From contig DASVDK010000247.1 in assembly GCA_036381125.1 (NCBI GenBank), positions 1 through 9,358 of the forward strand: 9,358 bases of DNA, in the 5' to 3' direction. Below are positions 1-5,910 of the stretch, one piece after another. The stretch's first letter is position 1; every line of letters begins with the position of its first letter. The position numbers were made by a program, and so were the translations under genes. The notes under the pieces are model-generated. The model made no database searches. It was given only the letters and a program-made list of their open reading frames with translations, and was not told where the DNA came from. This DNA comes from DASVDK01 sp036381125 [NCBI: Thermodesulfobacteriota bacterium] (GTDB lineage Bacteria > DASVDK01).

Positions 1-90
1 GCGGTCCGCCGGGTTGCGGTCCTCGAAGGTCTTGCCCGAGGCGGCGTCCACCCACTTGCCGCCGACGAGGTTCTTGAAGGCCTCGGCCAT
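1..90 (-). CDS. Aldehyde dehydrogenase, N-terminal 30 residues (partial, cut by window edge)
   Basis: The minus strand reads from an ATG at 88-90 into the window edge. The first residues, MAEAFKNLVGGKWVDA followed by SGKTFEDRNPADR, are the typical opening of an NAD(P)-dependent aldehyde dehydrogenase: an N-terminal GG-[KE]-W strand, then an FE-x-NPA turn. These enzymes oxidise aldehydes to carboxylic acids in the cytoplasm. The catalytic Cys and Glu lie outside the window, so activity and substrate class cannot be judged. An AGGAG motif six bases before the ATG supports the start. The gene lies 38 bp downstream of ridA on the same strand, so it is probably the third visible gene of the permease-ridA operon. 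Family call is firm for so short a fragment; the subfamily is unknown. Confidence 0.8.
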   Translation of the reverse strand, partial: MAEAFKNLVGGKWVDAASGKTFEDRNPADR

Positions 91-128
91 CGATCGCTCC
101 TGTGCTGCTGGGGATTGGGGGAACCGCG

Positions 129-509
129 TCACGCCACCGCGACGACCTCGATCTCGACCTCGGCCCCGCGCGGCAGGGCTGCCACCTGCACCGTCGAGCG
201 AGCCGGCCGTGCGCCGCCGAGCGCCTCCTCGTAGATCGCGTTGACCGTGCCGAAGTGCGAGAGGTCGGTCAGGAAGACCGTGGCCTTCACGACCTTCTGG
301 AGGCTCGTGCCGGCCGCGGCGAGGACCGCCTCGAGGTTCGCCAGCACGCGCCGCGTCTGCGCGGCGATGTCGCCGGTGACGAGCTGCCCGGTGGCCGGGT
401 CGAGCGGGATCTGGCCGGAGGCGAACACGAAGCCTCCGGCCACCACGGCCTGCGAGTAGGGCCCGATCGCCTTCGGGGCGGCGTCGCTGTGGACCTGCGT
501 GATCGTCAT
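129..509 (-). CDS. ridA: RidA family reactive intermediate (enamine/imine) deaminase
   Basis: A 126-residue protein, the normal size for the RidA/YjgF/UK114 family. Members form trimers with active sites between subunits and hydrolyse reactive 2-aminoacrylate-type enamines/imines to 2-keto acids and ammonia. Visible hallmarks are GPYSQAV (residues 16-22), the FASGQIPLDPATG stretch (29-41), the catalytic arginine in PARSTVQVAALPRGAEVEIE (Arg104) and the matching glutamate Glu121. The intact arginine indicates a true deaminase rather than one of the arginine-lacking relatives. The ATG has AGGAG upstream at suitable spacing. It lies between the NCS2 permease (37 bp upstream) and an aldehyde dehydrogenase (38 bp downstream), all on the minus strand. 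Here it may clear a reactive intermediate of the pathway served by the permease; that link is inferred from context only. Confidence 0.93.
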   Translation of the reverse strand: MTITQVHSDAAPKAIGPYSQAVVAGGFVFASGQIPLDPATGQLVTGDIAAQTRRVLANLEAVLAAAGTSLQKVVKATVFLTDLSHFGTVNAIYEEALGGARPARSTVQVAALPRGAEVEIEVVAVA

Positions 510-546
510 CGTGTGCTCCTCGCGTGAGGCGATTGTAACACCCGCT

Positions 547-1857
547 TCAGAGGACCCGCACCCACCCGAACGAGATCGCGAAGGCGACGGAGACGGCGTA
601 CATCAGCGGGTGGACGCGGCCCCCCTTGCCCGACAGGAGCATGAGCACCGTGTAGGCGATGAACCCGTAGCCGATGCCGCGCGTGATGCTGAACGTGATC
701 GGGATGAAGAGGAGCGTCACGAAGGCAGGCAAGGCCTCGGTGAAGTCGTCCCAGGGGATGTCCCTGACCACGGTCATCATGTAGAAGCCGACCACGATGA
801 GGGCCGGCGCGGTGGCCGCCGCGGGGACGATGCCGGCGAGCGGGGCGATGAAGATGCAGGCGAGGAAGATGAGGCCGGTGACGACCGAGGTGAGCCCCGT
901 GCGCCCCCCCTCGGCCACGCCGGCCGCGCTCTCGATGTACGACGTGACCGACGAGGCTCGCAGGAGCCCCCCGAACGCGGCGGCCAGCGAGTCGACCAGG
1001 AGGACCCGGTTGCCCCGCGGCACCTCGCCGGTGGGGCTGAGGAGCTTCGCCTCCCCGGCCACCGACACCATCGTCCCCATCGTGTCGAAGAAGTCGGCGA
1101 TCAGGAAGGCGAAGATCGCCGGCCAGAGGGAGGCCTGGACGATGACGCCGAAGTCGATGTTGCCGACCTGCGAGAAGTCGGGCAGCGCCACGAGGGCCGA
1201 GGGCGCCTTCGTGAGCCCGAAGAAGGTGCCGATCACGGTGGTGATCACGATGCCGAGCAGGATGCCCGCCTTGACGCGCAGCGCCAGGAGCGCCGAGGTG
1301 ACGAAAAGGCCGAGGATCGCGACGATCGTAACCGGTTTGCCGAGGTCGAGGTCCACGGTGATCGGCACGCCGGGGGCCTGTCCCGCCTGCACGAGCCCGG
1401 CCTGGGCGGCGCCGATGAGCGCGATGAAGAGCCCGATGCCGACGCCGATGGCCCGCTTGAGGGCCATGGGAATGGCGCGGAAGATGGCGATGCGGACCCG
1501 GGTGAGGACCAGGAGCGTGATGATGATCCCCTCCCAGAAGACGACCGCCATCGCCTGCTCGGCCGAGAGCTTGAGGCCGGCGATGAGCGTGAAGGCGACC
1601 GCCGCGTTGAGCCCCATGCCCGACGCCAGGGCGATGGGCATGTTGGCGTAGAGCCCCATGGCGATCGACATGACGCCCGCGGCGAGCGCCGTGACCGCCG
1701 CCGTCTGCTCCCGCGGCAGCCCGACCTCGCCGAGGATGATCGGGTTCACGAAGAGGATGTACGCCATCACCATGAAGGTCGTCGCGCCGGCCACGACCTC
1801 CGTGCCGACGGTCGTACCCCGTCGGCGCAGCTCGAAGAGCCGATCGAGAAGTTCCAC
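547..1857 (-). CDS. NCS2 family (AzgA-type) purine permease
   Basis: A 436-residue inner-membrane permease that should import purine bases such as adenine, guanine or hypoxanthine, probably by proton symport. Family marks are the N-terminal LLDRLFELRRRGTTVGTEVVAG, then MAYILFVNP (31-39), ASGMGLNAA (78-86, the substrate-site region), DFFDTMGTM (255-263) and the YIESAAGVAEGGRTGL segment (307-322). Many hydrophobic segments run to the C-terminus, matching the family's 12-14 helices. I chose GTG at 1855-1857 because GAAGGGGG sits seven bases upstream and family members begin at this point. An in-frame GTG at 1900-1902 would add 15 residues (MRAPNRNSAKEGGFP) that look like translated leader and would bury the ribosome binding site in coding sequence. 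Purine specificity comes from the family; which base is carried cannot be told. It is likely the first gene of an operon with ridA and the dehydrogenase. Confidence 0.92.
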   Translation of the reverse strand: MELLDRLFELRRRGTTVGTEVVAGATTFMVMAYILFVNPIILGEVGLPREQTAAVTALAAGVMSIAMGLYANMPIALASGMGLNAAVAFTLIAGLKLSAEQAMAVVFWEGIIITLLVLTRVRIAIFRAIPMALKRAIGVGIGLFIALIGAAQAGLVQAGQAPGVPITVDLDLGKPVTIVAILGLFVTSALLALRVKAGILLGIVITTVIGTFFGLTKAPSALVALPDFSQVGNIDFGVIVQASLWPAIFAFLIADFFDTMGTMVSVAGEAKLLSPTGEVPRGNRVLLVDSLAAAFGGLLRASSVTSYIESAAGVAEGGRTGLTSVVTGLIFLACIFIAPLAGIVPAAATAPALIVVGFYMMTVVRDIPWDDFTEALPAFVTLLFIPITFSITRGIGYGFIAYTVLMLLSGKGGRVHPLMYAVSVAFAISFGWVRVL

Positions 1858-1864
1858 CGGAAAG

Positions 1865-1874
1865 CCCCCTTCTT
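1865..1874 (-). promoter_or_regulatory. Ribosome binding site that fixes the permease start
   Basis: On the minus strand AAGAAGGGGG ends seven bases before the GTG at 1855-1857. It is the best Shine-Dalgarno-like sequence near the gene and decides in favour of this start over the GTG 45 bases further upstream. Confidence 0.65.
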
Positions 1875-2089
1875 TCGCGGAGTTACGGTTCGGCGCCCGC
1901 ACCCGGTCCCGAACGGGGGCTGCTCCGCCCGCGACCCCTCGACTTCGCCGTTCAGGTAGGGCGAGCTAGCGCCCGTTGCGCCCGCTCCTACGTTCTCCCC
2001 GAGCAGGCTCGGCGTCAAGGGCAGATGCCGCGCGGCACGGAGGGAGCGTGGAGCGGCCATCTGCGGCCCGGGATGCCCGGCCGGCCCGC

Positions 2090-2116
2090 GTGTCGCCGGC
2101 CGGAGCCCGGCGACGC
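2090..2116. repeat. Inverted repeat (8-10 bp stem, 7-base loop)
   Basis: GTCGCCGG (2092-2099) and CCGGCGAC (2107-2114) pair perfectly around a seven-base loop. A T-G wobble and a G-C pair extend the stem to 2090/2116. No T run follows on either strand, so a classical intrinsic terminator is unlikely. In DNA this rich in G and C such a stem can arise by chance. Confidence 0.4.
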
Positions 2117-2201
2117 CGCTCGGAGCGGGACGTGCCGCACCGGGCGCCTTCCAGGCCTTCCGTGCCTCCATGATAGAAGAGCCGCATCGCTCACCTCGTG
2201 G

Positions 2202-2221
2202 AACCCGGTTCGAACCGAGTT
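2202..2221. repeat. 20 bp near-perfect palindrome (possible operator)
   Basis: AACCCGGTTCGAACCGAGTT reads the same on both strands except for one symmetrical pair of positions. Its core CGGTTCGAACCG is a perfect 12 bp palindrome centred on TTCGAA. It lies in the divergent gap, 204 bp before the PLD-like start and 344 bp before the permease start. Such symmetry is typical of a dimeric regulator's binding site, but no regulator gene is in the window and only one copy is seen. The GGTTCGAACC core resembles a tRNA T-loop, yet the flanks do not form a T stem or acceptor stem. Confidence 0.4.
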
Positions 2222-2295
2222 GGACCTCCGCCGGCTGCCCGCCGTGACACGCTCCGCGGCCGCGGATCGCAGCGCGTCGCCGACGGCCTGGACCG

Positions 2296-2313
2296 GAGGG
2301 GCGCCAGCCCCTC
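2296..2313 (+). repeat. Strong short hairpin in the PLD-like gene's upstream region
   Basis: GAGGGGC (2296-2302) and GCCCCTC (2307-2313) form a perfect 7 bp stem closed by a GCCA tetraloop. A competing pairing is possible: GGCGCC at 2300-2305 can instead pair with GGCGCC at 2315-2320. No T run follows, so it is not a standard terminator. It lies about 110 bases before the GTG start, possibly in the transcript's leader. Confidence 0.4.
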
Positions 2314-2391
2314 GGGCGCCGGGCGGCCTGCTCGCGCGCCCGCGTTCGCTTCGCTAGGCTCGATGGACCCTGCCCTCGGAAGGGAGGTCGG

Positions 2392-2425
2392 GCGCGTAGG
2401 GGAGGACGCGCAAGGAGACGTCCTC
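2392..2425 (+). promoter_or_regulatory. Two mutually exclusive hairpins around the PLD-like gene's ribosome binding site
   Basis: Hairpin A pairs GCGCGT (2392-2397) with ACGCGC (2406-2411). Hairpin B pairs GAGGACG (2402-2408) with CGTCCTC (2419-2425), a perfect 7 bp stem ending directly at the GTG start. The loop of B (2409-2418) carries the Shine-Dalgarno sequence AAGGAG (2412-2417). A and B share bases 2406-2408 and cannot form together. The arrangement could modulate translation start, with A leaving the start region open and B constraining it. The pairing is seen directly; a regulatory role is inferred. Confidence 0.4.
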
Positions 2426-3577
2426 GTGCCGCGAACGCTCGCGCCGGCGGCCGGTGTCCTCGTCCTCGTCGCCCTGGCGATCGTCCCGCTGCCGGCGGCC
2501 GCCGGCCACCGCGCCCTCTGCTTCACCGGCCCGCCGTCCGGCGCCGACTGCCTCGCGAAGCTGCTCGAGTACATGGATGCCGAGAACGCCGGCATCGACG
2601 TGATGATGTACCGGTGGTCGGACTGGCGCTACACCGACCGGCTCATCGCGAAGCACCGGGCCGGCAAACGGGTCCGCGTGATCATCGACCGGTCGCAGTA
2701 CCTCGAGAACGCCAAGTTCCACGCGCAGGTCGACCGGCTCGCCGCGGCCGGCGTGCCGATCCGCATCACGCGCCACCGGGGGGTGACCCACTCGAAGACG
2801 ACCCTCCTGCGCGGCCAGGGTCGGCTGGTTCTCGCCGTCTACCACCCGGTCGGGGGGATCCGGAACTGGGAGATGCACTTCGCCCTCCAGGACCCCGAGG
2901 CGCTCGGCCGGATGGTCGAGCGATTCGATCGCGCCTGGCACAACGTCGACCCGCAGGTCGGGACCTTCGCGCCGTTCTCCCGGGGCATGCGGCTCAGGAC
3001 CGAGGCGGAGATGGCCGAGGCCCCCACCGCCTCCTGCTACGAGGACCCGGACCCCGACCCCAACCCGCTCCCCGACGACGCCACGTACGACCTCTGCTTC
3101 TCGGGGGACGAGAACTGCCAGGCCTCCCAGCTCGCGCCGGCCATCGACGGCGAGGCCGACCGCCTCGACGTGGCGATCTACGCCATGTCCTCCTCGTCGA
3201 TGCGCGACGCGCTCGTCCGCTTCGCACGGAGCGGCCGGCCGCTCCGTCTGATCGTGGACGGCGCTCGGGCACGCGAGCCGGCCATGCGCGGCACGCTCCG
3301 CGCCGTCCTGGCGGCCGGGCCCTCGGGCAACGTCCGGATCAAGGCCGACGTCGCCTCGACGTCGATGCACCTCAAGATGGTCGTCGGCTCGACCTGGGTC
3401 GCGTTCGGCAGCTCGAACTATCGCGACGGCTCGACGACGCGCGTACGCGGCTGCCAGAGCCGGGACTACTCCGAGAACGACCTGATGCTCGTCCGTCACC
3501 GGGCCGTGCGCGACGAGGCGCGCGCCAGGTTCGATCGGCTCTGGTCGAGCCGGGACTTCGCCCCGTTCACGCCGTGA
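2426..3577 (+). CDS. Exported protein with two degenerate phospholipase D-like domains
   Basis: A 383-residue protein with an N-terminal signal peptide (hydrophobic stretch 8-22, likely cleaved after AAAG near residue 27), so it should act in the periplasm or outside the cell. Two related domains follow. Each opens with LCF[TS]G and paired cysteines (Cys32/Cys42 and Cys224/Cys231) and has a DV-x-x-Y strand, then RVIID or RLIVD. Each carries one PLD HxK pair: His122/Lys124 and His315/Lys317, the latter followed by GSSN (328-331). The Asp of the HxKxxxxD motif is absent from both (Arg129 and Ser322), and domain 1 lacks a clear GS-x-x-N. An acidic/proline linker (DPDPDPNP, 207-214) joins the domains. 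Family members include phospholipases, transferases and nucleases; the substrate here is unknown. I chose GTG at 2426 because AAGGAG lies eight bases upstream and a signal peptide follows directly; an in-frame ATG at 2198 would add 76 residues of low-complexity leader. Confidence 0.82.
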   Translation: MPRTLAPAAGVLVLVALAIVPLPAAAGHRALCFTGPPSGADCLAKLLEYMDAENAGIDVMMYRWSDWRYTDRLIAKHRAGKRVRVIIDRSQYLENAKFHAQVDRLAAAGVPIRITRHRGVTHSKTTLLRGQGRLVLAVYHPVGGIRNWEMHFALQDPEALGRMVERFDRAWHNVDPQVGTFAPFSRGMRLRTEAEMAEAPTASCYEDPDPDPNPLPDDATYDLCFSGDENCQASQLAPAIDGEADRLDVAIYAMSSSSMRDALVRFARSGRPLRLIVDGARAREPAMRGTLRAVLAAGPSGNVRIKADVASTSMHLKMVVGSTWVAFGSSNYRDGSTTRVRGCQSRDYSENDLMLVRHRAVRDEARARFDRLWSSRDFAPFTP

Positions 3578-3632
3578 GGCCGGGCGCCGCGACCCGACCT
3601 GTCCGACTGTGCGCCAGCCCACAGACCCGGCC
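3578..3632 (+). terminator. Possible nested stem-loop after the PLD-like gene
   Basis: Directly after the TGA, GGCCGGG (3578-3584) can pair with CCCGGCC (3626-3632). Inside, CTGTG (3607-3611) pairs with CACAG (3620-3624). The outer loop is long and no T run follows, so an intrinsic terminator is only a weak possibility. Confidence 0.25.
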
Positions 3633-3742
3633 GGAGAGAGCGGCGACAACGCCGCCGCGGGCGGACGAATTCGTCGCCGCGCTCGGCATCTGCGCGCCGC
3701 TCGATGGGGGACGCTGATCGGCCCTCGAGCACCACCCATCCC

Positions 3743-3770
3743 TTGACACCCGTCCGTCCCCCCCTACGAT
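3743..3770 (+). promoter_or_regulatory. Sigma70-type promoter for the MmgE/PrpD remnant-tctC unit
   Basis: A perfect -35 box TTGACA (3743-3748) is followed, after 16 bases, by TACGAT (3765-3770), which matches four of six -10 positions. This is notable in such GC-rich DNA. Transcription would start near 3777, about 40 bases before the GTG at 3816 and well placed to serve the downstream solute-binding protein gene. Confidence 0.6.
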
Positions 3771-3815
3771 GCGGAGCCAGGCGCCGGCACGAGCATCCCG
3801 GGGGCGAATCATCGC

Positions 3816-4130
3816 GTGAGCTACGACACGAGCCTCGAGCACCCTTCACGCGCGGCCCGGCGGCGTTCGTCGCGGGCCTCCGCCACGAGGCGATCCCGAC
3901 GGCCGTCGTCGAGCGGGCGAAGCTCCTCGTCGTCGACCCGCTCGGCACCGTCTGCACGACCGTCTCCCGATCGCGCGACACCGCTTCGATCTCGGGTGGC
4001 CGAGACGTTCGAGAAGCCGGCCGCGCGCACCCTGCCGCCGACACGGGCGGCTCGGCTGCGCGACGCGGCGCTCGGGCTCGAGCGCCTCGAGGACGCCGCG
4101 GAGGTCGCGCGGCTGCCGGTACTGGACTGA
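3816..4130 (+). pseudogene. MmgE/PrpD family remnant (N- and C-terminal ends only, frameshifted)
   Basis: Full-length MmgE/PrpD proteins (2-methylcitrate dehydratase-like) have about 450 residues; only about 100 codons remain here. The GTG at 3816 reads MSYDTSLEHP. Near 3845 the family-like reading moves to another frame, giving FTRGPAAFVAGLRHEAIPTA and then VVERAKLLVVDPLGT, a typical MmgE/PrpD N-terminus. Around 3950-3995 it returns to the first frame, giving VAETFEKPAARTLPPTRAAR and LGLERLEDAAEVARLPVLD before TGA, which resembles the family's C-terminus. Third codon positions are almost all G or C in each segment's own frame, supporting past coding. The roughly 350-codon middle is missing, so no active enzyme can be made. 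A promoter lies upstream, and the stop overlaps the ribosome binding site of the next gene. Read straight through, the frame gives a 104-residue Ser/Arg-rich product, which I consider spurious. Confidence 0.6.
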
Positions 4131-4141
4131 GGAGGCCGGAT

Positions 4142-5134
4142 ATGTCGAAGGGGATCGGTCGCGGGTACCGTGCGCTGGCGTGGGGCGTCGGCATGGCCCT
4201 GGGACTCCTCGTCGCGACCGCGGAAGCCTCGGCCGCGCGGGTGCTCGACACGTTGCGGATCGTCGCCCCCGCGGCTCCGGGGGGCGGCTACGATCGCACC
4301 GCGCGGGCGATGCAGCAGGCGATCGAGGAGGCAAGGCTCGCCCGCAAGGTGCAGGTGATCAACGTCCCGGGCGCCGCCGGGGCCATCGGGCTCGCGCAGT
4401 TCATCAAGAACGACCGCGGCCGCGGCGACGCGCTCATCGTCGGCGGGTTCGGGATGGTGGCCTCGTTCCTGACCAGCAAGTCGGTCGTCACGCTGAAGGA
4501 CGTGACGCCGGTCGCCCGGCTCACCGGCGAGTTCCTGCTCGTGGTCGTTCCCGAGGCGTCGCGCTTCCGGACCCTCGCCGACCTCACCGCCGCGCTCAAG
4601 GCCGATCCGGGCGCCGTGTCGATCGCCGGCGGCCCGGCGGGCGGCACCGACCACATCGCCGCCGCGCTGCTCGCCGAGGCGGTCGGCGTCGGCGGCAACC
4701 GGGTGAACTACGTCGCCTTCTCGGGCGGCAGCGGCGACTCCATCGCCTCGCTCGTCGGCAACCAGGTGTCCGCCGGCTTCGGCGGGTACAGCGAGCTGAT
4801 CGGCCACGTGCGGGCGGGCAAGCTCCGAGCGCTCGGCATCACCGCCGAGGCGCGGGTGCCCGGCCTCGACATCCCGACGCTGCGCGAGCAGGGGATCGAC
4901 GTCACCCTCGTCAACTGGCGCGGCGTCTCCGCGCCGCCAGACCTCGAGCCCCGGCAGCGGCAGGCGTACCTCGACCTCGTCGACCGCATGGTGAAGTCGG
5001 ACGCCTGGAAGGCCGAGCTCGCGAAGAACGGCTGGAGCGACCAGTACCTGTCCGGCGACCGGTTCGTCGAGTACCTCGACGCCGAGCAGGCGCGCGTCGA
5101 GAAGGTGCTCCGCGGCCTGGGGCTCCTGAAGTAG
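4142..5134 (+). CDS. TctC/Bug-type tripartite tricarboxylate transporter solute-binding protein
   Basis: A 330-residue periplasmic receptor with a signal peptide (Arg-containing start, hydrophobic 14-26, cleavage near ASA at about residue 30). Family marks are LRIVAPAAPGGGYDRTARAM early in the mature protein, VINVPGAAGAIGLAQF, the AGGPAGGTDHIAA loop, NYVAFSGGSGDSIASLVGNQ, GHVRAGKLRALGIT, and a C-terminal helix ending GLLK. The GGG-x-D loop places it nearer the TctC citrate-receptor branch than the GG-x-x-D Bug proteins. It should bind a carboxylate and pass it to a TctA/TctB permease; neither is in the window, and orphan receptors are common. GAGGAGG (4129-4135) lies six bases before the ATG and overlaps the stop of the MmgE/PrpD remnant, so the two were co-transcribed and probably translationally coupled. 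The promoter at 3743-3770 probably drives it. The ligand is unknown. Confidence 0.92.
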   Translation: MSKGIGRGYRALAWGVGMALGLLVATAEASAARVLDTLRIVAPAAPGGGYDRTARAMQQAIEEARLARKVQVINVPGAAGAIGLAQFIKNDRGRGDALIVGGFGMVASFLTSKSVVTLKDVTPVARLTGEFLLVVVPEASRFRTLADLTAALKADPGAVSIAGGPAGGTDHIAAALLAEAVGVGGNRVNYVAFSGGSGDSIASLVGNQVSAGFGGYSELIGHVRAGKLRALGITAEARVPGLDIPTLREQGIDVTLVNWRGVSAPPDLEPRQRQAYLDLVDRMVKSDAWKAELAKNGWSDQYLSGDRFVEYLDAEQARVEKVLRGLGLLK

Positions 5135-5163
5135 CGGGCGCCGACCGGATGCGCCGGCGCCCG
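5135..5163. terminator. Stem-loop between convergent genes (possible terminator)
   Basis: CGGGCGCCG (5135-5143) pairs perfectly with CGGCGCCCG (5155-5163) around an 11-base loop, starting directly after the TAG of the solute-binding protein gene. No T run follows on either strand. Its position between convergent genes suits a transcription stop for the plus-strand gene, and perhaps for the minus-strand DUF2461 gene. Confidence 0.45.
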
Positions 5164-5214
5164 GCCTCCTCGCGCAGGCGCGGACCGGCCGGCGAGAGGA
5201 CCGGTGGACGCGGC

Positions 5215-5904
5215 TCAGGCTCGCCAGCGGAGTCCGACCGCCTTCGTCAGGAACTCCACCAGGGGGCTCGCCGTCCGGAACGCCCGGATGCAGCGGCCGA
5301 GGAATCCGGGGGCGAGCACCTCGTCGTCCGTGAAGCCGACCGACGTGTAGAAGTCCGTGAACATCAGGTCGTCGGCGAGCGGGTGGTCGGCGTCGTAGCC
5401 GCGGGGGACGCGGGAGAGGCGGTCGCCCTCGATCTCCCCGACTCGCCGCCGCACCGCCCTCCAGGCCGCCGGCCTGGCGACGATGGCGTCGCGCACCCGC
5501 CTGAGCGCCGCCGAGTCGGGGCGCCAGAGGCCGCCGCCGGCGAACGAGGCGCCCGGCTCGAGGTGGAGGTAGAAGCCCGGGGCGTGCACGTCCTTGCCGG
5601 CATCGCGATGGGGGAAGTGGGCTGCCGCGTGCGTCTTGTACGGGGACTTGTCGGCCGAGAAGCGGGTGTCGCGGTAGATGCGGAACATGGAGCCGCCGAC
5701 CGGCCGCGGGTCGGCGAGGAAGCACGGGCTGATCCCCTTGAGCCCGGGCCCCAGGTCGGCGATGAAGGCGAGCATCGGCTCGCGCACCTCCGCCTCGTAG
5801 CGGGCGCGCCGCGCGTCGAACCAGGCGCGGTCGTTGTGGCGCTCGAGCTGGGCGAGGAAGGCGAAGAGACCGGGGCCGAAGTGGGCGCGACGCGCAGGCG
5901 TCAT
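5215..5904 (-). CDS. DUF2461 family protein (TIGR02453-like)
   Basis: A 229-residue soluble protein of a widespread family without a settled function. Recognisable parts are the N-terminal FLAQLERHNDRAWFDARRARY (16-36), FRIYRDTRFSADKSPYKTH (74-92), GFYLHLEPG-x-x-FAGGGLWRPD (110-130) and a C-terminal PRGYDADHPLADDLMFTDFY region (167-186). Length is usual for the family. I chose ATG at 5902-5904 because the protein begins FGPGLFAFLAQL, as relatives do. An upstream in-frame start at 5985 would add 27 Arg-rich residues and overlap the divergent transporter gene. No Shine-Dalgarno sequence precedes the ATG; a -10-like TACACT lies six bases upstream, so the transcript may be leaderless. It stands alone on its strand between two plus-strand genes, so context gives no functional hint. 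Confidence 0.85.
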   Translation of the reverse strand: MTPARRAHFGPGLFAFLAQLERHNDRAWFDARRARYEAEVREPMLAFIADLGPGLKGISPCFLADPRPVGGSMFRIYRDTRFSADKSPYKTHAAAHFPHRDAGKDVHAPGFYLHLEPGASFAGGGLWRPDSAALRRVRDAIVARPAAWRAVRRRVGEIEGDRLSRVPRGYDADHPLADDLMFTDFYTSVGFTDDEVLAPGFLGRCIRAFRTASPLVEFLTKAVGLRWRA

Positions 5905-5910
5905 GGAGGC

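Larger units (their letters stand above)
1858..2425. other. 568 bp non-coding gap between divergent genes
   Basis: This stretch separates the minus-strand permease from the plus-strand PLD-like gene. Open frames run through it on both strands, but their translations are Arg/Pro/Ala-rich, have no recognisable domain and lack ribosome binding sites, as expected from chance in GC-rich DNA. It must hold the promoters of both flanking genes, but I could not find a convincing -35/-10 pair on either strand. A minus-strand TTGACG (2018 to 2013) has no good -10 partner at 16-18 bases. The gap contains several inverted repeats, listed separately. I see no tRNA, small-RNA signature or mobile-element end. 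Confidence 0.6.

Noticed and set aside
499-1959. Plus-strand open frame of 486 codons opposite the purine permease
   Set aside because: Its translation is a charged Asp/Glu/Arg/His-rich string with no domain, and it lies exactly antisense to a clear permease. It is the usual shadow frame of GC-rich coding DNA.
1990-2018. Minus-strand promoter for the permease with TTGACG as -35 box
   Set aside because: At 16-18 base spacing the candidate -10 hexamers (AGAACG, GAACGT, AACGTA) do not resemble TATAAT.
2201-2221. tRNA T-loop-like GGTTCGAACC
   Set aside because: The flanking bases do not form a T stem, and no anticodon arm, D arm or acceptor stem can be placed upstream. It is better seen as a palindrome.
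2198-2425. N-terminal extension of the PLD-like protein from ATG 2198
   Set aside because: The 76 extra residues are low-complexity Arg/Gly/Pro-rich, no ribosome binding site precedes that ATG, and they would place the signal peptide inside the protein.
3816-4130. Genuine 104-residue small protein
   Set aside because: The middle is Ser/Arg-rich out-of-frame sequence, while the family-like, GC3-rich reading moves to another frame there; a broken MmgE/PrpD gene explains this better.
3821-5725. Minus-strand open frame of 634 codons across the MmgE/PrpD remnant, the solute-binding protein and the DUF2461 gene
   Set aside because: It is antisense or out of frame to three better-supported genes, and its product is low-complexity Arg/Gly/Pro-rich sequence with no start signal.
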